The notes: generated from the letters alone by a model not told the origin. Positions 1 through 8,821 are shown, counted from the first letter of the stretch. The stretch: DNA of 64,000 nucleotides from Suilimivivens sp963650485 (GCA_963650485.1 CAVJLN010000011.1:5699-69698); one strand, 5' to 3'. Program-made: numbers and translations.

Positions 1-45
1 GTGCAGCCGCAGTGCCTGTTCCAAATACCGGTTTTCGATTTTCAT
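1..45 (-). CDS. possible 5' end of an unidentified CDS, cut by the left edge
   Basis: An ATG at 43-45 on the minus strand opens a frame of 15 codons (beginning MKIENRYLEQ) that runs off the window. A weak purine-rich stretch (GGGAAAG) lies about 9 bases upstream. It follows the ABC exporter gene in the same direction after a gap of about 55 bases, so it could be a third gene of that operon. Too little is visible to name a family, and it could be chance. Confidence 0.3.
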   Translation of the reverse strand, partial: MKIENRYLEQALRLH

Positions 46-101
46 ATCTATGACTTTCCCGCTTTCCCGTATCCACTTTCTGTTATAGCAGTTTCCTACT
101 A

Positions 102-2012
102 TCATATAGGACAAATGCTATCACAGACCGCGATTCGTTCTCCTGCTATCAGCATATGCGAAGATGGCGCGTTTGGCAACTGGGAAACGCCAAGATATTG
201 GCCTGCCTGTGCTTTCCACATTGCAGCATATGTGCCGCCCTTCGCAAGAAGCTCCTCATGCGATCCCTGTTCCACAATCCTTCCCTGTTCCAGCAGATAA
301 ATCCGGTCGGCCAGCCGCGTCGTAGACAACCTGTGGGAAATAAAAATCACTGTCTTATTCTCCGTTGCCTCCAACATCGAATGATTCAACTGATATTCTG
401 CAATCGGATCCAGCGCACTTGATGGCTCATCCAGAATAATCAGCCCAGCATCCTTGTAAAAGACTCTGCTGATGGCCAGCTTCTGACTTTCTCCACCAGA
501 GAGGTTGACACCCTCTGCTGCGAATTCGGTTGTCAACTGTGTCTCCATTTTCTCAGGCAGACTGTCGACTCTCTCCATCAGCCCACTCCGCTCAAGGGCA
601 CTCGCTGCCCTTTTCCTGTCCGGTTCTGCATCATCCAGAATAATATTCTCAGCAACTGTTCCTGCAAAGATTTTAAAGTCCTGAAAAACTGCCCCGATAG
701 AATTACGGTATTCTTCCACCGCATAATCCCGGATTGAAATGCCATCCACCAGAATATTCCCCTGTGTCGGATCATACAGCCGCATCAACAGTTTGGTTAA
801 TGTCGTCTTCCCGGCTCCATTATACCCAACCAATGCAATCTTCTCTCCCGGTTTAATATAGAAAGAAATGTCCTTTAAAATATCTTCTCCATCCTTCCGG
901 TAAGAAAACGATACGTTTTGAAATTCGATCTCCTTGGCCTTTTTCGTCACTTCCAAATTCCGCTCACTGGTAACGCCGGATTTTGTATTCAGGAAATCAA
1001 GAATCTTCTGTACATACAGGCTGGTTTCGCATGCATACGGATAAAGATCTGTAAAGATTCTCAAATTCCACTTAAGATTTCCAAAGGAATTATACAGAAT
1101 CGCCACACTGCTGAAAGAAAGCACCTTTTTCGCTGCCGCCTGATACACCAGATAGGAAATATAAATCACATCACTGATGAAATCATTCCCGATATATTTT
1201 TTCAAAAAGCTTAAGAAAAACCGTTTTCCGGCATATTTTCTTTCTACTTCATAAACTTCTCCATTTGCTTTCCTGAAATCCTCAAACAAAATCCGGGATA
1301 CATCCGGATGCAGCCGCATTTCCTTTGCATAATCATTCAGGTAAAAAATTCTTTTTACATATTCCCGTTTCCGTTCATATGGATTCCGTTCCACCCGGAT
1401 CTTATAAGAGAGTTTATTGTACAACTGATTGAACATATATGCAATAAGGAATGCCGCAAGTGCCAGTAAAATCGAAAATTTATCCTTCACCAGAAAATAA
1501 ATCCCTACCGACAGAAATTCCGTAATACCGCAAGCCACATTTTTCAAAAAGAGAATACACCGGTCGATCTGACGATCGGCCTCTGCTATGGCAAGAGTCA
1601 GTTCATTATAATAATCCGGATTGTCATAGCATTGCAGATCCAGTGTCCTTGCTTTCTCATAAAGCAGCATTTTCACCTTGCGGCGTATTTTAGGAAGCTC
1701 CCTTACCTCAAAATAATTACTGACCAGTGCAGAAAATATCATTCCAAGGGTAATCAGTGCCGCAATGGTAATTAAAAAGCGAGCCACATTCCGGAACGGA
1801 TAACCAAATTCTGCAGCTTCCAATACATAGCCAATTCCATAGGTGTGCTCCAGAAAGATAAAAAACTGTCCCCGGATTGCATCCAGCAGATAGGTAATCA
1901 TGTAAACCGGAGATGCCGCAAAACAAAGCTTTAACAGGAACCAGTTATTTTTCCATACCTGCGAGGCAGACTGTCCGGTCTCTTTCCCTGACTTCTTTTT
2001 CTCTTTTGTCAT
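102..2012 (-). CDS. ABC exporter subunit (fused permease and ATPase), second gene of pair
   Basis: 636-residue half-transporter of the exporter type. The N-terminal ~330 residues hold several membrane helices; the C-terminal ATPase has Walker A GYNGAGKTT (about residue 395), signature LSGGESQ, Walker B LIILDEPSSALD with the catalytic Glu, and the switch histidine in ISHRLST. It starts with an ATGA overlap on the stop of the upstream ABC gene (2009-2012), preceded by GAGGGGG, so the two are translationally coupled and probably form a heterodimer. Substrate cannot be told from sequence; drug, peptide or lipid export are possible. A short tail of about 25 residues follows the usual end of the ATPase. 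Confidence 0.93.
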   Translation of the reverse strand: MTKEKKKSGKETGQSASQVWKNNWFLLKLCFAASPVYMITYLLDAIRGQFFIFLEHTYGIGYVLEAAEFGYPFRNVARFLITIAALITLGMIFSALVSNYFEVRELPKIRRKVKMLLYEKARTLDLQCYDNPDYYNELTLAIAEADRQIDRCILFLKNVACGITEFLSVGIYFLVKDKFSILLALAAFLIAYMFNQLYNKLSYKIRVERNPYERKREYVKRIFYLNDYAKEMRLHPDVSRILFEDFRKANGEVYEVERKYAGKRFFLSFLKKYIGNDFISDVIYISYLVYQAAAKKVLSFSSVAILYNSFGNLKWNLRIFTDLYPYACETSLYVQKILDFLNTKSGVTSERNLEVTKKAKEIEFQNVSFSYRKDGEDILKDISFYIKPGEKIALVGYNGAGKTTLTKLLMRLYDPTQGNILVDGISIRDYAVEEYRNSIGAVFQDFKIFAGTVAENIILDDAEPDRKRAASALERSGLMERVDSLPEKMETQLTTEFAAEGVNLSGGESQKLAISRVFYKDAGLIILDEPSSALDPIAEYQLNHSMLEATENKTVIFISHRLSTTRLADRIYLLEQGRIVEQGSHEELLAKGGTYAAMWKAQAGQYLGVSQLPNAPSSHMLIAGERIAVCDSICPI

Positions 2013-3832
2013 AATGCCACCCCCTCGACACTTTCTACTGCCAGATAATTCATTGCCTGCTTTTTATACATTTCCGCATAGCGTCCATCAAATTGGATCA
2101 ATTCCCGGTGCGTTCCTTCTTCGATCAGCCTTCCCTGTTCCAGCATAAAGATCCGGTCAGCGTCTTTCACCGAGGACAGCCGGTGTGAAATGAAAATCAT
2201 GGTATGGCTCTCACCATCTTTCATAATGCTGCTAAACAGTTCATATTCCGCAATCGGATCAAGTGCACTCGATGGTTCATCAAAAATCCGGATCGGAGAT
2301 TCTTTGGCAAACGCTCTGGCTACCGCTATTTTTTGTCCTTCCCCTCCCGAAAAGACCACGCCATCATCCTCAAATTCTCTGGTTACCACACTGTCGATTC
2401 CTTTCGGTAAAGCTGCTGCTTTCTCATACATTCCAACTTTTTTAAGTACTTCGATAACAAGCTGCTCTTCCTTTTCCGGATGCTTTCCCATAAGAATATT
2501 TTCCCGGATGGTCATTCCCAAAAGCTGATAATCCTGAAAGGCGGTAGCAAACAGCTCCCGATATGCCCGTAAATTATATTTCCGGATATCAATTCCATTT
2601 ACCCGGATTATTCCCTCTGTCGGGTCATACAGGCGTAACATCAGTTTAATAATTGTTGTTTTTCCGGCTCCATTATGTCCCACCAGCGCAATCTTCTCCC
2701 CATGCGTTATCCGGAAAGACAATCCCCGAATCGTTTCTTCCTCTTTGTAGGAAAAAGAAACATTTTCAAATTCCAGACTTTCCAGTTCCTTCGATGGCAT
2801 GATCCCATCCTGATCCTCCGGGATCTTTTCTTCATACTCCAGAAATGTCCTCAGATTGCAGATAAATAATCCGTTTTTCATCGTCTCCATTACACTGTTG
2901 AATAATCCGATCAATATCCAGGTAGCTGCCACCATCAGACTGCTCATAACCGTAAGATCTGCCAATGACATACTTCCAACAACCAGATTCTTATATATGG
3001 CAAACAATAACACGCCTTCAAACATGACGGTAAAGGTAAAAAAATGCCACAAAACATTCATGCTTCCGATGCGCCATGCATATTTTCCGGCAAGAGCTGA
3101 TTTTTCATCTGTTGCCTCGTTATACTGTCGTTTCAACAGCCGGAACACTCCGGATAATCGTATTTCCTTTGCATAGTCCGGCAGATACAAAACACGGTTC
3201 ACATAGTTAAGTACCTTATCCTTCGGCGCTTCCTCCTGATAGCGCATATACTCAAATTTATTTTTCAGATTTCCAAATAAAAAGTTCCCGATAAGTGGGC
3301 AGAACACAAACAAAACCGACACCGGATCAATGCGGTACATCGTCCACAGCACCAGAAACGATGCCATAATCCCGGTTACAACTCCCCATATATTATCTGT
3401 AATTGCGGTTACTCTCTCCACCGCATGATCGGCTGCCATCGTATACCGATTGTAAAAATCCGGATCCTCATAACACCTTAATTCCACGTTCCTTGCTTTT
3501 TCATAAATTTTCTCATAGATTCCTCCGTAGATCGCAGGCTCTGCGAGCGGAACTACTACATTTTCGATATAACTGTGATAGATTGCAAGCAGAAAGAACA
3601 CCGCTCCACATATCAGAATAAAAGCAAAAATTTCAGAAAATTCTTTTCCCTGCTCTAATTGGTCAACAATGTACCGCATGAAAAATCCACTGAAAAATAC
3701 CCATTCCAGATTTCCGATCATTTTCCCGAAGAATGAGTGGATCACTCTGCTTTTGCTTGCAGATGCAGTCAGACAAACCGCATAAAGATTGTTTACATAC
3801 ACCTCATGTAAAGATAGTTTTTTCTTCTCCAT
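2009..3832 (-). CDS. ABC exporter subunit (fused permease and ATPase), first gene of pair
   Basis: 607-residue partner of the downstream ABC gene with the same architecture: N-terminal transmembrane domain, then an ATPase with Walker A GHNGAGKTT (about residue 384), signature FSGGEGQ, Walker B PIRIFDEPSSALD and ISHRLSS. Both ATPase domains in the pair keep the catalytic Glu, so neither site looks degenerate. The ATG is preceded by AAAAGGGGG. The gene is expressed from a MerR-type promoter at 3953-3983 and has a leader of over 100 bases containing a nine-G run. Shared operator elements suggest control by the MerR-methyltransferase protein at 6206-7390 (inference). Confidence 0.93.
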   Translation of the reverse strand: MEKKKLSLHEVYVNNLYAVCLTASASKSRVIHSFFGKMIGNLEWVFFSGFFMRYIVDQLEQGKEFSEIFAFILICGAVFFLLAIYHSYIENVVVPLAEPAIYGGIYEKIYEKARNVELRCYEDPDFYNRYTMAADHAVERVTAITDNIWGVVTGIMASFLVLWTMYRIDPVSVLFVFCPLIGNFLFGNLKNKFEYMRYQEEAPKDKVLNYVNRVLYLPDYAKEIRLSGVFRLLKRQYNEATDEKSALAGKYAWRIGSMNVLWHFFTFTVMFEGVLLFAIYKNLVVGSMSLADLTVMSSLMVAATWILIGLFNSVMETMKNGLFICNLRTFLEYEEKIPEDQDGIMPSKELESLEFENVSFSYKEEETIRGLSFRITHGEKIALVGHNGAGKTTIIKLMLRLYDPTEGIIRVNGIDIRKYNLRAYRELFATAFQDYQLLGMTIRENILMGKHPEKEEQLVIEVLKKVGMYEKAAALPKGIDSVVTREFEDDGVVFSGGEGQKIAVARAFAKESPIRIFDEPSSALDPIAEYELFSSIMKDGESHTMIFISHRLSSVKDADRIFMLEQGRLIEEGTHRELIQFDGRYAEMYKKQAMNYLAVESVEGVAL

Positions 3833-3922
3833 GATTTCCCCCTTTTAGAACTTTTCGTTTGTAACTCCGGATGGCAGACCGGTTATCCACCGGACCGGCC
3901 GTGTAATAGGTACATTATACTA

Positions 3923-3931
3923 CCCCCCCCC
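3923..3931. repeat. nine-C homopolymer in the ABC exporter leader
   Basis: An uninterrupted run of nine C (nine G in the transcript of the minus-strand ABC operon), about 15-23 bases after the predicted transcription start and about 90 bases before the start codon. It is untranslated, so length changes would alter only the leader. Confidence 0.9.
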
Positions 3932-3952
3932 GAAAATTTGTCCACTATATTT

Positions 3953-3983
3953 AGTTTAATCTTTTCCCTAAGGACAAGGTCAA
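3953..3983 (-). promoter_or_regulatory. MerR-type promoter of the ABC exporter operon
   Basis: Read on the minus strand: -35 TTGACC (3978-3983), a 19-base spacer, and -10 TAAACT (3953-3958). An over-long 19-base spacer is the hallmark of MerR-family targets. The spacer carries CCTTGTCCTTAGGG, matching in part the better dyad TTGnCCTT-N5-AAGGnCAA found in the promoter of the MerR-methyltransferase gene at 7460-7490. The -35 and left half-site (TTGACCTTG) are identical in the two promoters. Confidence 0.65.
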
Positions 3984-4398
3984 GAGTTTTGAAGTATTTT
4001 TAAATGATATATTAGATGATGCATTTATTTGATTATATTTATCTGTATTTTAAAATTTGTTATTGCATTCATTTTCTTTTCATGCTATTTTATAGAAAAG
4101 CATACAACTTCTGTGGTATCTAATTAAATTCTTTTCAGAATTCCAGACATATACCCCACGTATGAATTTGAAGTTTTAAATGATTACAATGTGAATCTCT
4201 GTGATATTGGCATTTGCAGTGTTGTACTTACGATTTGTGTTACAATCTGCGATCCATTCAGTTCTATTTGCGGTATCTGTATTTTAGGAATTCATAACCA
4301 CCCATTCAGAAAATCTATGCTTTTAAATTCCAGTAATTTTTATATTTAAAGGCAACGGATTTTCATTTCCGTCTGACTGCATCTGATAAGGAGGACCA
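3984..4398. other. AT-rich intergenic region
   Basis: Gene-poor, AT-rich stretch between the ABC promoter and the Rpn gene. It ends in the ribosome site AAGGAGG (4389-4395) of the Rpn gene. From about 4135 to 4350 on the plus strand there is an open frame of roughly 70 codons, hydrophobic and Cys-rich, that has no start codon and begins after a TAA. It might be decayed coding sequence, but I recognise no family. No convincing promoter or repeat was found. Confidence 0.5.
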
Positions 4399-5322
4399 AT
4401 GGGAGAAAAAGATCATACCCAGAAAATGCTGATTGGATGCCGGGATGTTTTTGCTGAACTAATCAACGTCTTAGTCTATTCCGGCGAGAAAGTTGTGAAC
4501 GAGGCCGATCTGTTAGCCGGGCCGACAGAAAGTCTTTATATCGGAGCGGATAAACAGACACACCAACAGTTCCGGGACTGCAGCATGTACGAACTGCACG
4601 ACGGAGAGATTCATGCACTTTATAACCTTGAAAACCAAAGTACCATAGATGCCTATATGCCGCTTCGCTGTGCAGGCTATGATGGTGCTGCTTACCGATC
4701 GCAATGCAAAGGCCAGAAAAATGCATATAAAACATATCCTGTATTTACATTTGTACTAAATTGGAGCCGAAAACCTTGGAATGAAGCAACTTCTATTCTG
4801 GAAGCACTACACTTTAAACCTAATCCGGCAGCATATCCATATTTCAACAATAGTAAAATGCCGGTGTTTAATATGTGTTTTCTAAGCAAAGATGTCCGTG
4901 AGAATTTCCAGGGTGACCTCCGCATCATCCTCGACTACTTATGTGACCGCGAAAGCCTGTTGAAACGGAACCAGACTATGAAGCACCCGGAAGAGGTGAT
5001 CCGGATGCTTCATGCCCTGACCGGCGATGATCAATATTTAGACTCTATTCCATTATTTACTTCACCTGCTAAGAAAGGAGAATCTACTGTGTGTGATTTA
5101 ATTAATTCTTATTATACCAAAGGAGTAACCGAAGGACATAACACCGGACTTATCGAAGGACGAAATTCTGGATTGATCGAAGGTCGGAATCAAGGCATCC
5201 AGGCTTTGATCCTCGCCTGCAAGGACTTTGGCTGTAACTTTGAAAATACGCTCACTCGTATCAAAGACAGCTTTTCTTTATCCGATGACGAAGCTCTGGA
5301 AGACATGAAACTATACTGGTAA
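4399..5322 (+). CDS. Rpn-family recombination-promoting nuclease/putative transposase
   Basis: 307 residues matching the PD-(D/E)XK family of Rpn proteins, which are DNA nucleases related to transposases and common in multiple copies in Lachnospiraceae. The nuclease core shows FRDCSMYELHDG followed by the E-x-Q-like YNLENQSTIDAYMPLR. Near the C-terminus, residues about 245-268 are three 8-residue repeats (EGHNTGLI, EGRNSGLI, EGRNQGIQ), encoded by three 24-bp units at 5131-5202. The start is set by AAGGAGG 4 bases before the ATG. It is the only plus-strand gene in this region and its last 12 bases overlap the convergent phosphoesterase gene. No insertion-sequence ends are visible. Confidence 0.85.
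   Translation: MGEKDHTQKMLIGCRDVFAELINVLVYSGEKVVNEADLLAGPTESLYIGADKQTHQQFRDCSMYELHDGEIHALYNLENQSTIDAYMPLRCAGYDGAAYRSQCKGQKNAYKTYPVFTFVLNWSRKPWNEATSILEALHFKPNPAAYPYFNNSKMPVFNMCFLSKDVRENFQGDLRIILDYLCDRESLLKRNQTMKHPEEVIRMLHALTGDDQYLDSIPLFTSPAKKGESTVCDLINSYYTKGVTEGHNTGLIEGRNSGLIEGRNQGIQALILACKDFGCNFENTLTRIKDSFSLSDDEALEDMKLYW
5131..5202 (+). repeat. three 24-bp in-frame tandem repeats in the Rpn gene
   Basis: Units begin at 5131, 5155 and 5179, each starting GAAGG, and encode EGxNxGxx octapeptides. Such repeats in Rpn proteins can change copy number without breaking the frame. Confidence 0.85.
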
Positions 5323-6186
5323 ATCCTTCGCAGCCGTGAACCTTTCATAGACCTCCTTCCAGCACTCCTCCGGAATCATGGGCCATTGGCACGTGCCATA
5401 CTTCCGGGTACACAATTCCATGGCCTGTGCAAGGAGGCTTCCATGTGAGGAATCAGCTCCCCGAAGCATCCATTCCGTAATTCTGGTCCAGTAAGGGGCT
5501 ATTTCATATAAATGCTTCCGGTGCATCTCTCGGATAACGTCCTCCACATCATAATCAATGGTAAGGAATTCCGGTATCCAGGAGCCTCTGTCACCATGAA
5601 GAATCATGATCTGTGCCCCTTTTGTGCCATGGACAGGAAGTCCGACCGCTCCAGGATTGAATACAAATTTTCCATACTCTTGAAAGCTGGTCATGCGATG
5701 TGTATGTCCGCTCAAAATATAGGTCTGCTTTATCCCCTTGAAGATCTCCTCATTCTTCTCATTATGAGCATAAAGATCTTCCCGGACATTACGTGGCGAG
5801 CCATGGCAAAGCATCAGCTCCGGCAGACCATCTATTTTTACGATTCTGCTTACGGGCAGCCTTTTAAGAAAATCCAGATCCTTGGACTGCAGCTGTGTTT
5901 TCCCATACCGCAGCATCCCCACCGTACTGGGGTAGGCATCCCACTCAGGATGCTCGTCCACAAGACTGCCCAACTGATACTCTTCCTTATTACCGCGGAT
6001 AATATAGCAGCACTCTTCTTCCATGAGCCGGTATAACATATCCATTGTATGGCGTATGCCCGGGAATTCTCCGATATAATCTCCCAAGAGGCAATAGGCA
6101 TCTATGTCCTGCTGTTTAAGATAGGAAAGGCACGCTTCCAAGGCAATGTCATTTCCATGAATATCTGATAAAACTGCCAGTTTCAT
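5311..6186 (-). CDS. metallophosphoesterase (YfcE/Ap4A-hydrolase-like)
   Basis: About 291 residues with the full calcineurin-type metal site: SDIHGN near the N-terminus, then GDYIGEFPG, RGNKEE, CHGSPR and SGHTH, followed by an uncharacteristic helical C-terminal region of about 90 residues. Likely a cytosolic phosphodiesterase or phosphatase; the substrate is unknown. The frame is open from 6222, but AGGAG followed by six bases and the ATG at 6186 makes this the better start; it also avoids overlap with the upstream MerR gene, which ends at 6206. It probably shares that gene's transcript. The 3' end overlaps the convergent Rpn gene by 12 bases. Confidence 0.88.
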   Translation of the reverse strand: MKLAVLSDIHGNDIALEACLSYLKQQDIDAYCLLGDYIGEFPGIRHTMDMLYRLMEEECCYIIRGNKEEYQLGSLVDEHPEWDAYPSTVGMLRYGKTQLQSKDLDFLKRLPVSRIVKIDGLPELMLCHGSPRNVREDLYAHNEKNEEIFKGIKQTYILSGHTHRMTSFQEYGKFVFNPGAVGLPVHGTKGAQIMILHGDRGSWIPEFLTIDYDVEDVIREMHRKHLYEIAPYWTRITEWMLRGADSSHGSLLAQAMELCTRKYGTCQWPMIPEECWKEVYERFTAAKDLPV

Positions 6187-6205
6187 TTTTTCTCCTTGTT
6201 CCTGC

Positions 6206-7390
6206 TTATCTGCTTTCAGCAAAGCATCGGTATAATGGGGTAATTATTTCAGCTTTCCACACAGCGTAATCCTTCCATTCCTTTTTCAGCTTCTGTTCAT
6301 ATTCCTTAAAAGATGCACGTTGCTCCTCTGCCAGCCCACCTTCGCAGTTCTTTATATAGGTTAAAAGATCCTCCGGATGATCCAGACCCTCTACCCGGTT
6401 TGAAAATGTCTCCAGATCCACTCGTTCAAAACATCTTCTCATCTGATCTTCCAGTATCAGCCGTTCTTCCTTTTTCTGCAGGATACGTTCCCTGAGATCC
6501 AGTGGAATTCCCGTCTGGTTCAGCACCTCCTGCATGGCTTCCAGCAATCCATAGGCCGAATAAGTAGAAAGAAGAAAGCCTCCGGGACGAAGAACCTTTT
6601 TCACACGCTCCATCAGTTTTTGCGGTTGCGCAATAAATCTCCAGAGGTGATTGGCTACAACACGATCATAATTTTCTTCTATTTTCCAATTTGTTTCCAT
6701 ATCCATAACCATAAATCGAAACGTAACATGATCCTGTAAAAATCGCTGATGGTTCCAGTAGAATTCTTTCAGATATTCTATGCAGACATTTCTCTTATCC
6801 ACCATCGTAATGGTAGTACCTGCCGGAATCCGGTTCCAGTTCTTAACCCAGAGATTTCCATGTCCGCATCCCATATCCAGAATGTGCATCCCTTCCGTCA
6901 ACGCCAGCTTATCAAAGGTCCACTGATACCACTCCTCATTTCTTACCGTATGCTGCTGGTAAAAGTAATAACCATAATCAAACGGCTTTTCCATATGAAT
7001 GAGCTTTAGCAAATCGGTTACCTGCTGTATATCGTTTCCTCCTCCGGACCTGCACTCATAAATCGTGTCATCCAACAGGGAAATCATCTGTTCCATCTGC
7101 TGTTTCTTTTCTTCCAGCATCAGCTTCTGCCGCCACAATGTCTCCTCCCATTTTTCATTCTGCTCCTTCCTGATCTGTTCACGGATTTCGTCCAGTGATA
7201 ATCCTATATATTGAAGTACCCGGATTCTCTGAAGCTGCAAAACAGACTCCTGATTATAAAGCCGGTATCCACTGTCCGAATAACCAACCGGCTGCAGCAA
7301 TGCCTTCTTATCATAAAACCGGATGGTCCGTGCCGATACGCCAGTAAGCCTGCCAAGCTCTCCTGCGGTATAGATCTTCTTTTCTTCCAT
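6206..7390 (-). CDS. MerR-family regulator fused to a SAM-dependent methyltransferase
   Basis: 394 residues in two parts. Residues ~1-75 are a MerR winged helix (YTAGELGRLTGVSARTIRFYDK, split here only for description) followed by a coiled-coil dimerisation helix to about 115. Residues ~150-290 are a class I methyltransferase with motif I ILDMGCGHGN (about 168), an acidic residue in TMVDKRN and the late motif VLRPGGFLLSTYS; a helical tail follows. The second domain may sense S-adenosylmethionine or a methyl-acceptor drug, or modify it. The gene has its own 19-bp-spacer MerR-type promoter (7460-7490), implying autoregulation, and the same type of operator precedes the nearby ABC exporter. Confidence 0.88.
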   Translation of the reverse strand: MEEKKIYTAGELGRLTGVSARTIRFYDKKALLQPVGYSDSGYRLYNQESVLQLQRIRVLQYIGLSLDEIREQIRKEQNEKWEETLWRQKLMLEEKKQQMEQMISLLDDTIYECRSGGGNDIQQVTDLLKLIHMEKPFDYGYYFYQQHTVRNEEWYQWTFDKLALTEGMHILDMGCGHGNLWVKNWNRIPAGTTITMVDKRNVCIEYLKEFYWNHQRFLQDHVTFRFMVMDMETNWKIEENYDRVVANHLWRFIAQPQKLMERVKKVLRPGGFLLSTYSAYGLLEAMQEVLNQTGIPLDLRERILQKKEERLILEDQMRRCFERVDLETFSNRVEGLDHPEDLLTYIKNCEGGLAEEQRASFKEYEQKLKKEWKDYAVWKAEIITPLYRCFAESR

Positions 7391-7459
7391 TCCGTTTCCA
7401 GTTCCCCTTTCCTCTGCTTATCTGTAAATGTTCCATCTCTTTATAGTAAGATTATCTTC

Positions 7460-7490
7460 ATTATAAACATTGTCCTTACGTCAAGGTCAA
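7460..7490 (-). promoter_or_regulatory. MerR-type promoter/operator of the MerR-methyltransferase gene
   Basis: On the minus strand: -35 TTGACC (7485-7490), a 19-base spacer, and a perfect -10 TATAAT (7460-7465). A dyad TTGnCCTT-N5-AAGGnCAA covers the -35 and spacer, exactly where MerR proteins bind to unwind over-long promoters. The predicted transcript starts about 60 bases before the ATG at 7390. Confidence 0.8.
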
Positions 7491-7630
7491 CAAAAAATAA
7501 AGAAAGAGCGATATTCATTATATCCTTGCGCTTCAACAGCCATGGGTATAGCAAAACAAAACCATACCCTTCCTTTTCATAAACCTTTGGTATAGTCATA
7601 ATAAACATAGAATATACCTCAACTTTAGTT

Positions 7631-7663
7631 AAGAAAACACCCTCATGACTTTCATGAGGGTGT
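7631..7663 (-). terminator. rho-independent terminator of the exopolysaccharide operon
   Basis: ACACCCTCATGA (7637-7648) pairs perfectly with TCATGAGGGTGT (7652-7663) around a 3-base loop. On the minus strand it is followed by TTTTCTT. It lies about 50 bases after the stop of the dehydratase gene and closes the operon. Confidence 0.92.
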
Positions 7664-7711
7664 CTGACATTCAACATCTTATCGATTGGTCTGATCTTTG
7701 TTCCACAAATC

Positions 7712-8710
7712 CTACTTTTCCAGATCCAGTGTTTCCAGTAATTTCCGGATGTCCTCCACGCTGAGCCATTCGGTGTTGTTACCGGAGCTGTAGGAAAATC
7801 CGTCTTCTACCTTGCGTCCGCTTTCGTTGATCTTCTGCTTATCATTCCATACCACCTGCGGATACACGATGAAATGCTTGTCGTATTCATAGGTAGTAGC
7901 AGAGTCCTCGGTGGTTACCATGATTTCATGCAGCTTCTCACCGGGACGGATGCCAACCTCGGGCATTTTACATCTGGGAAGCATTGCTTCTGCCAGATCA
8001 GTAATCTTGAAGGAAGGAATCTTACTGATGAAGGTTTCTCCACCGGTTGCTTCCTCGAGAGCCTTGATCACAAGCTCTACGCCTTCCGTCAGACTGATCC
8101 AGAAACGAGTCATACGGTAATCGGTAATCGGCAGCTCGTTACCGCCATTTTTAATGATGTTATGGAAGAACGGAATAATGGAGCCTCGGCTTCCTGCTAC
8201 ATTTCCATAACGTACAATGGAAAAGTTGATATCCTTGGAACCGGCATACGCATTCGCTGCAATAAACAGCTTATCGGAAACCAGCTTCGTGCCGCCGTAA
8301 AGGTTCACAGGGTTCACAGCCTTATCGGTCGATAAAGCAACCACCTTCTTCACATCGGAATCCAGTGCACAGTCAATAACGTTCTGTGCGCCATGGATAT
8401 TCGTCTTAATTGCTTCGTTCGGATTGTATTCACATGCCGGAACCTGCTTTAATGCTGCGGCATGGATGACATAATCCACACCTTCAAAGGCTCGCATCAT
8501 ACGTTCCTTATCACGTACATCTCCGATAAAGAAACGGAGCTTGTCCGCATATTCCTTAAACTCATTCGCCATGATAAACTGCTTAAATTCATCTCTGGAA
8601 TAAATAATAATCTTCTTCGGATTATAATGAGTCAGCACATATTTCGTAAAACACTTACCAAAAGAACCGGTTCCTCCGGTGATCAGTATGGTCTTGTCAT
8701 CCAATAACAT
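7712..8710 (-). CDS. pseB: UDP-N-acetylglucosamine 4,6-dehydratase (PseB/FlaA1-like)
   Basis: 332-residue short-chain dehydrogenase. It has the NAD(P)-binding GGTGSFG near the N-terminus, the PseB-type AAALKQVPACEYNP, and TDKAVNPVNLYGGTK, where the family's catalytic Lys/Tyr pair lies. It converts UDP-GlcNAc to a 4-keto-6-deoxy sugar, the first step towards deoxy-amino sugars. It is the last gene of the exopolysaccharide operon, so it probably supplies a 6-deoxy building block for it. No PseC-like aminotransferase is in the window, so the next step must be encoded elsewhere or the product is a different deoxy sugar. AAGGAG is 9 bases before the ATG. Confidence 0.88.
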   Translation of the reverse strand: MLLDDKTILITGGTGSFGKCFTKYVLTHYNPKKIIIYSRDEFKQFIMANEFKEYADKLRFFIGDVRDKERMMRAFEGVDYVIHAAALKQVPACEYNPNEAIKTNIHGAQNVIDCALDSDVKKVVALSTDKAVNPVNLYGGTKLVSDKLFIAANAYAGSKDINFSIVRYGNVAGSRGSIIPFFHNIIKNGGNELPITDYRMTRFWISLTEGVELVIKALEEATGGETFISKIPSFKITDLAEAMLPRCKMPEVGIRPGEKLHEIMVTTEDSATTYEYDKHFIVYPQVVWNDKQKINESGRKVEDGFSYSSGNNTEWLSVEDIRKLLETLDLEK

Positions 8711-8821
8711 AATTTAAATCTCCTTACTATTCGCTGTACATGCGTTTATATCTTATCACATATCTGCAATAACTTCAAACGATAACTGATTTAAGCCCAA
8801 TAAATCCGTAACGGTAATCCA

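Larger units (their letters stand above)
7391..7711. other. intergenic region with MerR promoter and polysaccharide-operon terminator
   Basis: Holds the MerR-type promoter (7460-7490) and the terminator of the exopolysaccharide operon (7631-7663). Between them, GGGTAT (7544-7549) and ATACCC (7564-7569) form an inverted repeat of unknown role. No gene is supported here. Confidence 0.6.

Noticed and set aside
4399..5322. Complete transposon around the Rpn gene
   Set aside because: No terminal inverted repeats or target duplications seen on either side.
7441..7677. 78-residue minus-strand open frame as a gene
   Set aside because: It spans both the terminator of the exopolysaccharide operon and the MerR promoter and lacks a ribosome site.
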